Below are positions 12,028 to 23,009 of a stretch of 64,000 nt of DNA, piece after piece. Below the pieces are notes generated by a model. It was not told the DNA's origin, searched no databases, and saw nothing but the letters and a program-made list of their open reading frames with translations. Location of the stretch: assembly GCA_964058845.1 (NCBI GenBank), contig CAXKVR010000105.1, positions 62,001-126,000 on the forward strand, written 5' to 3'. This stretch comes from Carex sylvatica. Lineage: Eukaryota; Streptophyta; Magnoliopsida; Poales; Cyperaceae. A program made the translations under genes and the position numbers. How positions within the stretch are numbered: position 1 is the stretch's first letter; every line of letters begins with the position of its first letter.

Positions 12028-12078
<51 letters not shown>

Positions 12079-12090
<12 letters not shown>

Positions 12091-12501
12091 TGATGGGCTA
12101 TGGTACATTGCAATGCATAGGCATTTTTGTGCATTGAACCATAAATCACCGATTCAAAGTCAAAATGATCGATCCAAACCGTTCATCTTGTTCTCCATAT
12201 TAATATGTGCTTGGAGACCAAATTTTATATTTTTTGGAATTTATTTACTATTTATTAAGCCACTTTGAAAATTGTTGATCCAACGGTAACAGTAAAATCA
12301 AAAGGCACCATTGGATCAACGATTTTCAAAGTGGCTTAATAAATAGTAAAAAAAGTCCTAAAAATATAAAATTTGGTCTCCAAGCACATATTAATATGGA
12401 GAACAAGATGAACGGTTTGGATCGGTCATTTGGACTTTGAATTCCATGATTTATGGTCCAATGCACAAAAATACCTATGCATTGTAATGTTCCATAGCCC
12501 A

Positions 12502-12518
<17 letters not shown>
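12079..12518. mobile_element. Foldback element C of the array
   Basis: The ends are GATGGGCTATGGTACATTGC and its near-complement (GCATTGTAATGTTCCATAGC), bounded by (GA)n/(CT)n and (TA)n. The arms share with its neighbours the blocks GTTCATCTTGTTCTCCATAT, CTTGGAGACCAAATTTTA and TACTATTTATTAAGCC. The element folds into one long hairpin with a short loop at about 12280-12295. Confidence 0.88.
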
Positions 12519-12532
<14 letters not shown>

Positions 12533-12937
12533 GGGAACGGCTAATTTGCTGCTGGCAGCATTTCTGCCCGAGGTGCTGCCGACCGTTTTTTTATTTTGTG
12601 ATGTCCAAACAACAAATCCAAACTGTTAGATGTTTAATCCATATTATAATCTACTTGGAGACCAAATTTTACATTTTTTTGAATTTTTTTACTATTTATT
12701 AAGCTGGTTTGAAAACTGCTGATTTCAGTAAATTTCTGCAGCATTGAAATCAGCAGTTTTCAAACCAGCTTAATAAATAGTAAAAAAATTCAAAAAAATG
12801 TAAAATTTGGTCTCCAAGTAGATTATAATATGGATTAAACATCTAACGGTTTGGATTTGTTGTTTGGACATCACAAAATAAAAAAAATGGCCGGCAGCAC
12901 CTCGGGCAGAAATGCTGCCAGCAGCAAATTAGCCGGT

Positions 12938-12940
<3 letters not shown>
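12533..12940. mobile_element. Foldback element D of the array
   Basis: The inverted ends of about 50 bp are nearly identical (GGGAACGGCTAATTTGCTGC on the left, GCAGCAAATTAGCCGGTCCC on the right) and are flanked directly by (TA)n on both sides, without the GA tracts of its neighbours. The interior shares CTTGGAGACCAAATTTTACA and TACTATTTATTAAGC with the other members. The hairpin apex is near 12730-12740. Confidence 0.88.

Positions 12941-12978
<38 letters not shown>
12941..12978. repeat. (TA)n microsatellite between foldback elements D and E
   Basis: About 19 TA units. Similar shorter tracts lie at 10603-10622, 12051-12078, 12519-12532 and 13426-13434, each at an element junction. Confidence 0.9.
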
Positions 12979-12981
<3 letters not shown>

Positions 12982-13425
12982 AGAGAGAGACAGTGACTAA
13001 TGTGCATTCGTATGCATATGGGTCGAAATACATACGGTCCAAATTTGAAATTTCAAAATTCAAAAAGTCGATCTGCACCGTTCATCTTGTTCTCCATATT
13101 AATATGTGCTTGGAGATCAAATTTTACATTTTTTCTAAATTTTTTTACTATTTATTAAGACATGTTGAAAATTGTTGATCCCATGGTGACTGCTGATTTT
13201 ACTGTTTTGTGCAGTCACTGTTGAATCAACAATTTTCAAAGTGGCTTAATAAATAGTAAAAAAATTCAGAAAAATATAAAATTTGGTCTCCAAGCACATA
13301 TTAATATTGAGAACAAGATGAACGGTTCAGATCGACTTTTTGGCTTTTGAAATTTTAAATTTGGACCATATGTATTTCGGTCCATATGCATACGAATGCA
13401 CATTAGTCACTCTCTCTCTCTCTCT
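12979..13425. mobile_element. Foldback element E of the array
   Basis: The ends are GACAGTGACTAATGTGCATT and the near-complement CGAATGCACATTAGTCACTC, bounded by GA/CT tracts. It carries the same internal blocks (TTCATCTTGTTCTCCATATT, CTTGGAGATCAAATTTTACA, ACTATTTATTAAG) in inverted pairs around an apex near 13195-13210. Confidence 0.88.
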
Positions 13426-13434
13426 ATATATATA

Positions 13435-13814
13435 GAGAGAGAGAGAGAGAGAGGCTACCATGCTTTGCAAATTAAAGTTTGTGTTTTAATTTGTGCTCAT
13501 ATTTCTAGTTTCAAAGTTCAAAATGTCGATCCGAACCATTCAAATTGATATCCATATTAAATTGTGCTTGGAAACCAAATTTATATTTTTTGAAATTTTT
13601 TTACTATATTTTTAGAATTTTTTAAAATCAGTATTTTTCAGAAAATTTTGGACCATCAAAAACAGTGATTTTGAAAAATTCTAAAAAAATAGTAAAAAAT
13701 TTCCAAAAATATAAAATTTGGTCTCCAAGAACAATTTAATATGGATATCAACTTGAACGGTTTAGATCGACGTTTTGAACTTTGAAACTATAGATATGAG
13801 CACAAATTAAAACA
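13435..13814. mobile_element. Foldback element F of the array, right tip missing
   Basis: The left tip is GAGAGAGAGGCTACCATGCT, then TTTTAATTTGTGCTCATAT. The right arm mirrors it inward from ATATGAGCACAAATTAAAAC at about 13795-13814, but the last 45 bp or so of the right tip and any flanking (TA)n are lost. The core block CTTGGAAACCAAATTTATAT is diverged from its neighbours. Confidence 0.8.
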
Positions 13815-15215
13815 TAATTAAGATAAAATACTTTTATATTTATGATCGGACAGAAAAATTAAATTTTATTAATCATAACAATATAAATTAATTTTCTGCA
13901 AACAGAAAATCTTAAAACATATAAATTAATTTTAAATGAAAAATATTTGTCGGATATAGAAGCAACACTTTGCTTTGCAGTTGTTAAAAGAATGATGAAT
14001 AAAATATTGGATAGACAAATCGATTTGTTTAAACTGGACATTTACAGCTTATATAGAATATTTTTTGCTTGCGGTATTGAAAATTTGAGTTTATGATTAA
14101 CGCTATTCAGTTTCACTAAAAATATATTAAATTTGTGAAAGAATATTCAGTTTGGATCAGACCGTTTATTTGAATTTGGCTCACTTCAAAAAATTCACGG
14201 AATCCTTGAATATTTGTGCCAAAGCTGATTGGACGATCCAGATCCAACTTCAAACTTTGAATTGTAGTAGGGAATCACAACTCAGAGATATCTCATCAGG
14301 CTATGCATCAACTTTATATTCAGATCCCCACTAGTCAGGGTGAGTCCGTAAGTCCTACTTCAGTTTTTCTTTGTTTTTTTCCAATCTATGTGAAGTCGAA
14401 CCAGTAAACACTAAATATGAACAATTTGATTCCGTGTCTAATGAAAATTAAGTTCTCAAGACTAGATGGTGCAAAATCACTTGTAAAGAGACTCATATTT
14501 GACCATACAAATTTTGATTGACGTGAACACATGATTGTGCCACCATCCTTTACCCTCCCGACACGAGAGCGATACAATCTGAATAACAACCTGCAGTGGA
14601 GCTTCAAAGAGGTAAATTTCTAAACACACTGATTACTTTTACATGCGGAGATCTCTTTCATAAAAGCATCCTCTGATGTTCTCCGAAAGTACTAAATGGG
14701 TACTTTTGAACTTTAATTCCTCTTTGATATCAGAAATGATGTCAAAGTAAACTTTCCTAATAGGCTAATACACCAAAACCCACCATATATTCAAGGTCTA
14801 CAACTTGTAATATAACAGGTTCTTTCTAAGATTTTACAAAGGCTAATGGGAAATATTAGAATTACACAAAATAATCTGTTTTAGTTCCTACACCTTTAAA
14901 AGATCCAATCATTGTTCATGCTGCCATGTATTTCTCTAAATGCTCTTGCCTCTTGATGTTAAAAAAAAACCTATTCGCTCTTAATTTTCACTACACAGAT
15001 CATCAAAACAAAACAACTTTTAGACTAATTAGGTACAGTTATTTTGTTAAATAAATTTATAAGTTTATCAAAGACCTCATAAAGACCAATTGCTTGACAA
15101 CAAAAAGTAAAGGAATTAAAATCAATGGTCTTATAAAACTTGACACTAATACAGTTCAAAAAAAGCAGAACAAAGATAATTCACCTGGAAAGTTAAGTTT
15201 ATAGATGATTAAAAA
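13815..15215. other. Intergenic region with an unrecognised exon-like fragment at 14441-14611
   Basis: Plus-strand 14441-14611 reads KRLIFDHTNFD, a TGA, then REHMIVPPSFTLPTRERYNL and NNNLQWSFKE, followed by a GTAAAT donor-like site. The amino-acid composition looks coding, with one nonsense codon (perhaps TGG to TGA), but I do not recognise the family. The rest is AT-rich with nothing supported. Confidence 0.35.
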
Positions 15216-16725
15216 TTAATCCTCTTCTAAATTAATTGCATCCTTGAACTTTCCATACAAGATCTTCTTGAGCTCAGTCATTTGTGCGAGAATAGATTCC
15301 TTCTCTTCCTCCAGCCTCTCTAACTTTTTGTCGGCCTCTTCCTTCATGGTCTCTAGCCGACTTTCAACTTCATCTTTCGGCATGTGCGTAAAGATCTCGC
15401 CAACTTGAAATCTGACAACATCCTCATCTGATAGTATCAGTTCGTTACCAGCATCCTCTAGGCTTTCATTTGCTTCCTGAAATTAGGCAAAAAGGAAGAA
15501 GATCCTCTCAGGCTCTTTCAAACCCCTCAAAATAAAAATATATCCCTGTAAGAAGAAACATTATCCATCTGGTTTAGCACTTTAGAATGTGAGAACATCA
15601 TGTCTGCTCATATGAAAACTGACTATATCCTTCATGCCCTTGCTCTCCTAATTTCCTACAAAAGCAATGAATAATAGAGCCCCAAATTCCTCTCCTGGAA
15701 TTTTCATGCTATTTAATTGAGGAAGAAGATATGATTGTTCCCATATTTTTCTAAGTGGATATGAGATAAGTGTTATTTTATATTTCTTTATGCAAGACAA
15801 GTCAAAAGGGTACAACTAAAAGTGCAATAGCGTTCTCACCTCTCCAATATACCATTTGTAAGACAATAAAATCTATTCTGTTCAATTTTTGTACTTCGAA
15901 GTAAATTATAGAAAATTAAAAGATAGCCACTGCAAAACTCAATATTCTAACTGCGGCTACATTAGACAGTGATAAACTAGTAATTTAAAAGGCACATTAC
16001 ATGGCTGCCACTAGAACCTGTCTCTGATAGGAAACCCTATAACTGAAAGTGTTCTAAACACCTAAATCTAGTAGTAAACTGTCAAATTTTTTATACAATC
16101 CTTACCAATTAAATCTACTACAAAAGGCCAGTAACACCATCATATTTTCACATATGCAACATTTTTTTTCTAGCTGAAATAGTCCATGTAATAGTTATAA
16201 AACAACATCATATTATCTTGATTATGACTGATTTGGAAAATAAAAGTAATTAGAACTCTAGTACCTAATGTTTGGATTGCTATCAAGTCTGATCCCGGTC
16301 TCCTTGAAATTCAATAGTTGCATTAACATAATTAAGATAAAATACACTGAAAGAAGCCTACCTCCCATAATTCATTCCATAAATTAATTGCATACCTCCT
16401 TAACTAAGATTGCATTGAGAAAAATTTCACTGTAACAACAACCAAAAATAGGGGCGAAAGCTAAAAATCAACAAATCAAAGTCAGATTTACCTTAGCGAG
16501 CTTGATCTCCTCCTCAAGCTCGTGAAATCGATTGTTCAATCGACCAAATTTGTTTATATTTTGCTGATCTTCCCAGGTGACCTGCGCCTCCGTCCCCTCT
16601 CCCTTTCACAGCGAAGAAAAAAAATAACAAGTTCATCAGCAACGAATCGCGACAAATCGAGAAATGAGAGAATTTCATGGGGTTTTGACTTTCTAGGGTT
16701 TAGTCGGGTGTATTACCTGTTGCAT
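15216..16725 (-). CDS. PFD4: Prefoldin subunit 4, three exons
   Basis: Prefoldin is a cytosolic hexameric co-chaperone that passes unfolded actin and tubulin to the CCT chaperonin; subunit 4 is one of its beta-type subunits. Exon 1 is 16717-16725 and encodes only MQQ. Exon 2 is 16492-16602 ([20 protein letters not shown], then [15 protein letters not shown]). Exon 3 is 15216-15476 ([40 protein letters not shown], then a coiled coil and [15 protein letters not shown]). All introns are phase 0 with GT-AG ends. The product is 126 aa, the usual plant length. The paired N- and C-terminal coiled coils with the central beta-hairpin region (residues 55-75) are intact. The tiny first exon is inferred from the MQQ start common in plant subunit 4 proteins, an in-frame GT donor, and a CTTTCACAGCG-type polypyrimidine/acceptor region before exon 2. 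No defects were seen. Confidence 0.95.
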
Positions 16726-17267
16726 CTTCTTTCAATTTGTTGAGATTTTTATTTTTCCTTTCTAACTAGCAACTCCAACTGAGAAACGAGACGAGAAGTC
16801 GGGAACCGAGTACAACAGGTCGAAGAGGTAGGTTAACCAGCTCACATCTCTATTGTAAAAAACAACATGATAATTTCAGGTAAATTTGGGTTATGTGATT
16901 AAAATCTGACGGTTTGTATTAGTTTAAATTAGCTAGTCAATTATCGGGGAGTCCAAAGCTCTTCGGTCAGACTTTATTAAGACCGTAGGATATAAATCGG
17001 ACAGCTTAGATCTGCCTTGCATATTCTAATTTGTTGTCGTTAAACTGGGGAAGAAGTTTTGCTGGCATAGCTGTAGGCCATTGGGCCGGTTCCGTGTAGT
17101 TCGTCCGGCCCATTATTTTATGAAATAACAATTGGTGGTCTAATAATAATTCAACTTTAAATGGTTTCGTTAGCTGCTTCATTTTCTTCTTTAGTTAAAT
17201 TTATATGTAGTTAAAAAATTTGCTATTTCTAACCCAATACAAGAACTTGAGCAGGACAAATTAATAA
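16726..17267. other. Upstream region of PFD4 with two TGGGCC/GGCCCA motifs
   Basis: TGGGCC at 17082-17087 and GGCCCA at 17107-17112 form a pair of site II-like elements, common in promoters of plant housekeeping genes. They are about 360-390 bp upstream of the PFD4 start. No other gene was seen here. The regulatory role is inference. Confidence 0.35.
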
Positions 17268-17681
17268 GAGTAAGGCTGAGTGCTACTATAGATAGTATAA
17301 GGTCATTTGTGTTGCGTTTTTAAAAATTTATCGTATAAATTTTAAATTTTGATGTAAGTACCTCACCAAATTTGTTTTATAATGGGCTTGCAGAACATCA
17401 ATTTTTATTATTTTTATTTTTTATAATTTATGAAATATGATAAAAAATGACTTACAAATAAAAGAGAATTGTCAATATTTTAGACATTTTTTTACCATCT
17501 TTCATAAATCATAAAAAATAGTAACAAAATTTTTAAACATAGTGAAAATTGATATTCTACAAGTTCATTATATAAGTAATTTATTAAGCTACTTAAATCG
17601 AAGTTTAAAGTTTATACAATAAGTTTTTGAAACCGTAACATAGATGATCTTATATTATCCATAGTACACAAGCCTTAACTC
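17268..17681. mobile_element. Foldback MITE with perfect 9-bp TSD (MULE-like)
   Basis: The ends are GAGTAAGGCTGAGTGCTACT and the near-complement ending AGCCTTAACTC. The flanking direct repeat is AATTAATAA on both sides (17259-17267 and 17682-17690). The arms continue inward (AGTATAAGGTCATTTGTGTT against AACATAGATGATCTTATATT), making a hairpin of about 410 bp. The tip resembles that of array element A (GAGTAAGGCTAGGGTGCTA), so the array elements may belong to the same lineage. Confidence 0.88.
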
Positions 17682-17859
17682 AATTAATAAAGCAATGTTT
17701 GAGATAATTGTGCCTCTTAAGTCTTAACTGAGCAATCAAATTCAAGTCTGATGAATTGATAAGGTGCTTTGACCCACCGTTTGAATTGTAAGCAAAACAT
17801 CTTGCTAATTTAGTAATTTAGTTCGAAGTAATATATAAGTTTTGTAATTATTTTAGAGA

Positions 17860-19885
17860 CTACACTTTATCCATAATACTAATTTAATCTGATTTTAACT
17901 GTTATTAACTGTCGATCCCCACTAATTAATGTGTTTTTAAAGCTGTCCAATTTTAACGACCTTTCTTTTATACTCATTTTCTGATCTGTCTCTTTCTTTT
18001 TTTCAAAATAAATTTATGATCTCTCTCTACAAAAACGAAAATGGCTCTCCCATCTCCCCACCCACCCCTCTTGATCTCTCTCCTCTCGATCTCACTGCTC
18101 CATCTCTCAACTCCGCTGCTGCCGCTGTCATCTCTCCAGTTTTGATCTCTCTCTCTGTCGATTGGCAGCGATAACTGTTGACGTCATCTCTCCACGCGAG
18201 ACATCGTACTCAACTCAAACGTGTGATATTTGATATTTGAATTTTTTTTATTTCAATATCTGATTTGAATTTTTTTATTTTGAATTTGATATTTTATATT
18301 TGATATTTAAATTTAAAATTACATAGATCATTTTTTATAAAGAAATCTAGAGATCTAGTATCTATATTTCATTAATTGGGACACAAGATGTGTCAGTTTT
18401 ACATAAGATAAAAAGCAAATTAGTTTAAATATCGATTGAGGAGATAATCGATATGGATGAGAGATGACAGTGATGCGATATGGAGTATTGATCTTGTCAT
18501 TTTACAGTATCCACCATGTTAAATTTACAGTGTTTATCTTGTAATTTTACAATATTCATCTTGTGAAAATCTGGAGAAAAGAGATGATAGAGATGCGATA
18601 TGGAGTATTTATCTTATTATTTTACTGTATTCACCATGTTAATTTTACAGTATTCATCTTGTAATTTTACAGTATTCATCTTGTGATAATCTGGAGAAAA
18701 GAGATGATAGAGAGGCGATATGAAGTATTGATCTTGTAATTTTATAGTATTAATCATGTTAATTTTACACTATTCATCTTGTAATTTTATAGTATTAATC
18801 TTGTGGAAATCTGAAGGAAAGAGATGATATAGAGGCAATATAGAGTATTACTTTTGTCATTTTACAGTATCCACCCTGTTAATTTTACAGTATTCATTTT
18901 ATAATTTTACAGTATTTATCTTGTGGTAATCTGGAGGAAAGACATGTTAGAGAAGCAATATGGAGTATTGATTTAGTCATTTAATAGTATCCAACCTGTT
19001 AATTTTACAGTATTCTTTTTGTAATTTTATAGTATTCATCTTGTGAAAATCTGGAGGAAAGAGATAATAGAGAGGCGATATGGAGTATTAATCTTGTCAT
19101 TTTACAGTATTCACCATGTTAATTTTACAGTATTCATCTTGTGAACAGTTACTAATGTTTAACAATGTGGTTGTGAATATTTGATATATTGATAATTTAT
19201 AGTTTGCATCTGTTAGTTTTACTGTTTACATCTTTTAAATTTATAATATTGAATTTTGCAGTGTGTTTATCTTTGTTTTATAGTGTTTTAGGTTTCAGAT
19301 TTACAGTTTTATAGTTTGCATCGTTAGTTTTATAGTTTACATTTAAAAATTTTATAGTATTGAAGTTCTATAGTTTGCATCTTTATGTTTTACAGTATGT
19401 TTAGTTTTAATTTATAGGATATAGATGCATATATAAATATTAATAATTGAAAAAAAAAATTATGAATTTTTTAAAAAAAAATTAAAATTAATTTTAATTT
19501 TGAAAAAAAAAATTTGATTCAAAAAAATTAATTTTGTATAATTTATGGGATTATTTTGAAAAAACTGCAAGTTTGACAAGTGGCTCAATTTTAAAATGTT
19601 CTAGAAGGTTTTAAAACTGTCATTAACAGTAAATTAGAGAAGTACATCAAGTGGCCCCGCATCAAATACAGTTAGTTTGACAAGTTGTGCAAGTTGCAAG
19701 TATACAAAGTGGTCCCACTAAATGTTAAAAATTTAAAATGCATTTTTTATAAGATTTGTTATACAAGTTACAGCATTGAATTAGTAATTTTACATAATAT
19801 TAGCACAAGTCAAATGACAGTTTTTCTGTGAACAAACTATGGACAACAAGCTGTAGATAATTAGACGCTTTCATTAATTTATAAG
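17860..19885. mobile_element. Non-coding repeat element, copy 1, with internal 120-bp satellite
   Basis: It shares long blocks with 52085-54512 in the same order: a TTTAAATTTAAAATTACATA block, the 120-bp satellite, a TATAGTTTGCATCTGTTAG block, and an end reading ATGACAGTTTTTCTGTG. The right end, read in complement, resembles the left end of copy 2 (TTTTGTCCACAGACAACT), implying terminal inverted repeats. No transposase frame was seen. The left boundary is approximate. Confidence 0.65.
18480..19145 (+). repeat. 120-bp tandem satellite, about 5.5 units
   Basis: Units begin TGGAGTATTGATCTTGTCAT or close variants at 18480, 18601, 18721, 18841, 18961 and 19081, an almost exact 120-bp period. Each unit contains two or three inner repeats of TTTTACAGTATTCATCTTGT. 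A related shorter array lies at about 53490-53800. Confidence 0.88.
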
Positions 19886-20206
19886 TTGTAAGAACATATT
19901 AATTCCTTCAATTACAAAAAGAAATATCTTCGCCAAATTAATTATTTTGAATTGCCGCGTGAACGAAGCTTAAATTGCAGAGATGAAAACATATTGGTAT
20001 TAATGTGAAGAAAGTTGTTAATATAGCAAATGAATATATTTTTTGCATTTACAAGAATGGAGATGCTCTAATGTTGTCATACCTTTTTTTTCATACTATG
20101 TAATATTCATATCATGGATTGTTTTACAATATGTGTTACTTTATTGTTAGGGACTTATCTTGTAATTTCGCATGCACAATGGGAGACTGTCTTAAACGAA
20201 CATAAG
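19886..20206. other. Intergenic spacer
   Basis: AT-rich; nothing recognised. Confidence 0.4.
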
Positions 20207-20761
20207 TAGGGGTGAAAACGGAGCGGATACGAAGCGCATAGTGCTGATATCATATTCGCAATTATTTTTCAATGAGCGGATATAAATATGGATACAGATG
20301 GTAAATAGATATCAAAATTTAAAATCAAATCCGCCTTAAACAGATACGGATACGAAACAGATAGTCCACGGATACAGATTCGAATACGGATATAAAACAA
20401 ATAATAGTCGGATAATTAAGATATATGAACTTCTAAGATACAAATATTAATGATAACTATAAGTTGATGGAGAGATGAAAGATAATTTATTCATATAATA
20501 TATATAACAAATAATGTAACAGTAACAAAAGATGCTGTGGTCTAGTGGGTTCAAATCTCACCTATAGCAAATATTAATTTCTCTTTTATTTGAGTCCGAC
20601 CAAACTGTTGGATTTCGGATGGTCCGGATATCCGCTCTGTTTAGAACTCTGAATCCATGAATCCGAATCTTTTATGGGTATCCGAAAATTATCCGAATCT
20701 GGATTATATGCAGATACGGAGCGGATATCTGTCGGATAATCCGGCTCCTTTTTCACCCCTA
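20207..20761. mobile_element. hAT-like non-autonomous element
   Basis: The inverted ends are TAGGGGTGAAAACGGAGCGG and CCGGCTCCTTTTTCACCCCTA. The interior is rich in GATACGGAT/ATCCGAAT repeats, as in plant hAT MITEs. No matching 8-bp TSD was found at the edges. At 20538-20560 it contains TGGTCTAGTGG fused directly to GTTCAAATCTC, like a collapsed SINE A box and B box. Confidence 0.7.
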
Positions 20762-22248
20762 GATAGAGTTGTTGTAATATTTTAACCAAACTCTCAATTA
20801 ATTTCCTTAATTAAGACAATAAAACACTTTTGGATTAGAGCATTGTTATTTAATTTAAATCTAATTTATCTCCAATAAAGAAGAGAAGAATAACATGTGA
20901 ATAACGTGTGATAGAAAAGATGTTCACACATTTTCTATTTATTCGATCACATTGCGTTTTCTGTTGAATAGCTTGTGAAAAATCATGTATTATGTATGAA
21001 ATAATTTATGTTTGGACCTATTGAAGTATTGAATACTCATTGTAAACACTTAAAGTTCATATTATAATTTAGAACTATGTGTATATAGAAATTAAAAATT
21101 GCATGATACTGTAAAGCAAATTGTATGAATTAGATATTGGAGGAAAACAAATTAGGTAAAGGTAAAAAAAAAAATTATATTTAATATAGAAGTATGTTTT
21201 ATTATTGAATAGTTTTTAACATAAGTAATTAACATTCCAGATAATTTTTCATTAATATTTTCAAATAATTTTTTTCCTTAGTAACGATAAGTAGTGCGTG
21301 TAACATTTGAAAGAATCAAATTTCGAAGTGTTATAAAATTTACAAATTTTTTTATCTTTCTGGTTAATGCGAGATTTAATTTTGACAGGAATCGTGTTTC
21401 ACATTGGTTCCTTATGAAGTTTCTTGGCTATTAAAGAAATTATGTTGCATGATAAAGCTATTATGTAATGAAAGTTTTCTAATTTGATAAACAATATTGA
21501 CCATTCAATTAACTTAAAAGGACTACCAAAATAAATCAAAGCATTTATTGCTAGACTTCTGATCAAATCTGGATAGGTTTTCCTACACACAAAAAACAAG
21601 AAACAAAGAACAATTAACTTACTACCAAAATAGATCAAAGCATTTATTGCTAGACTTTCGATCAAACCTGGCTAGATTTTCGGATGATAGAGAGAGCTAG
21701 CGAGCGAGAAGCAATGTGGCTAGGTTTGCGAATGCTAGAGAGAGCCAGAGGGCGAGAAGCAATGTTTTCTTGTTTTTTTTTGGGGAACTCGGCAAAGAAG
21801 GCTCGGTTTTATATGGTTTTCAACTGAATAGAAAAAAAGAAAAAAAAATCGGTCCAAATAGATCGGTCTAAATGTATTTACTTGGTTTAGATATCCCAAA
21901 AAAAATAGGAACCCGGTTCTGAACACAAGTTCAGTCCTTAATTAACAATTTTTTTAGAATTATGAATTCCGAATTTGAAAACATTCAAAACATAAAATTG
22001 TAAAAACAATTATAATCTTTTCAAAAAATATTTATTCAGCTTCATCCGAAATAGTATGACAATGTTATAATAAAAACATAGAAGGTTGTTCAAATTATTC
22101 GTAATTATTCTGTTTTAGATTGTTATTTACCATTACAATATTATAAATAAATATTTTGAAGCAAGAATCACTGACTGTCATAAGGCAAGATATACCAACT
22201 TAGCTTGGATGTAAATTGCCAATCAATTATAAAACAACTATGGGAAGT
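20762..22248. other. Intergenic region with local direct repeats at 21521-21760
   Basis: The phrase TCAAAGCATTTATTGCTAGA occurs at about 21536 and 21636, a 100-bp offset. It is followed by two 49-bp copies of GATTTTCGGATGATAGAGAG...GAGAAGCAATG (about 21676 and 21725). No gene was seen. Confidence 0.5.
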
Positions 22249-22438
22249 GAGAATTCGGATCACCCCTGGTAGCTGATTCAAGCAAATTGAAAACGGACGG
22301 TTCAAAATTATGTTTTAACTTGACAAGAATCTCAAAGCATAAATATTAGTGGCCCCAGTGCCATAATAAACACCGTTTTGAGTTAATCGAGACCGTCCGT
22401 TTCAATTTGCTTGAATCAGGTACCTGGGAGAATTCGGA
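22249..22438. mobile_element. MITE with inverted arms and an 11-bp flanking direct repeat
   Basis: The arms CTGATTCAAGCAAATTGAAA and TTTCAATTTGCTTGAATCAG lie within GAGAATTCGGA direct repeats at 22249-22259 and 22428-22438. These may be a target-site duplication, or part of the element, because related copies near 41.27-41.49 and 44.59-44.79 kb carry GAATTCGGATCC-like ends themselves. Confidence 0.65.
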
Positions 22439-23009
22439 CTATTGGTTTAGTATAAATTTAATTACCTGAGAAAGTTTTCCAAAATTTGGAGTTGCTTTCG
22501 GGTCGGGCCACCTGCATTGTGTACTGTATTAAGCTGGCTATTCTCCATTGGTTTAGTATTTAGAATAGTTAGGTCCATAAGTTAGCTTGTCTCAATTCAG
22601 CTCCTTGCGCGGCAGCTGGTTATTGGATGCTTTAATTTTGTTTCTCAAGTGATAAGCCATCACAGTCCTGATGGGATTTGCAATTTGGAATTTGGCAAAA
22701 AAAAAAAAACAAAAAAAAAATGGAAAGGGTGCACATGTATTAATACTGTTGAAGTGTTGATTGAATCCATATTGGACAATTCATGTTCTGTTTTATTTTA
22801 TGTTTTTCTCTATTAATATTATATGATGATCACATGATCTTATTAATCTTTGCAAATTTTGGTATAAATAATCTCCAATATATTAATCTCCATTTTTTTT
22901 AAGAGACCCTCCCAGGTGTTGAGTTTATTTTTTCATGAGCAACTAGAGATTTAAAACTTATAATAGATTTAGTGGGGAGAAGTAAAATTAGTTGTTGCAT
23001 GCTTATGTC
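22439..23009. other. Intergenic spacer
   Basis: It includes A-runs at about 22697-22718. No gene or element was recognised. Confidence 0.4.

Larger units (their letters stand above)
10623..12050. mobile_element. Foldback element A of the array (interrupted by two later insertions)
   Basis: It has inverted ends: GAGAGTAAGGCTAGGGTGCT on the left and the complement near 12012-12032 on the right, both bounded by (TA)n and (GA/CT)n. The arms continue inward with GGTCGATCCGAACC, TTCATCTTGTTCTCCATATT and TTTGGAGACCAAATTTTA and their complements, so the original element was a nearly complete hairpin. Two insertions interrupt it: a MITE at 10651-10840 and a poly(A) retroposon at 10954-11767. No coding capacity was seen. 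Confidence 0.85.

Noticed and set aside
18480..19145. CRISPR-like array
   Set aside because: The 120-bp units are contiguous with no unique spacers, and the DNA is clearly plant nuclear; it is a satellite.
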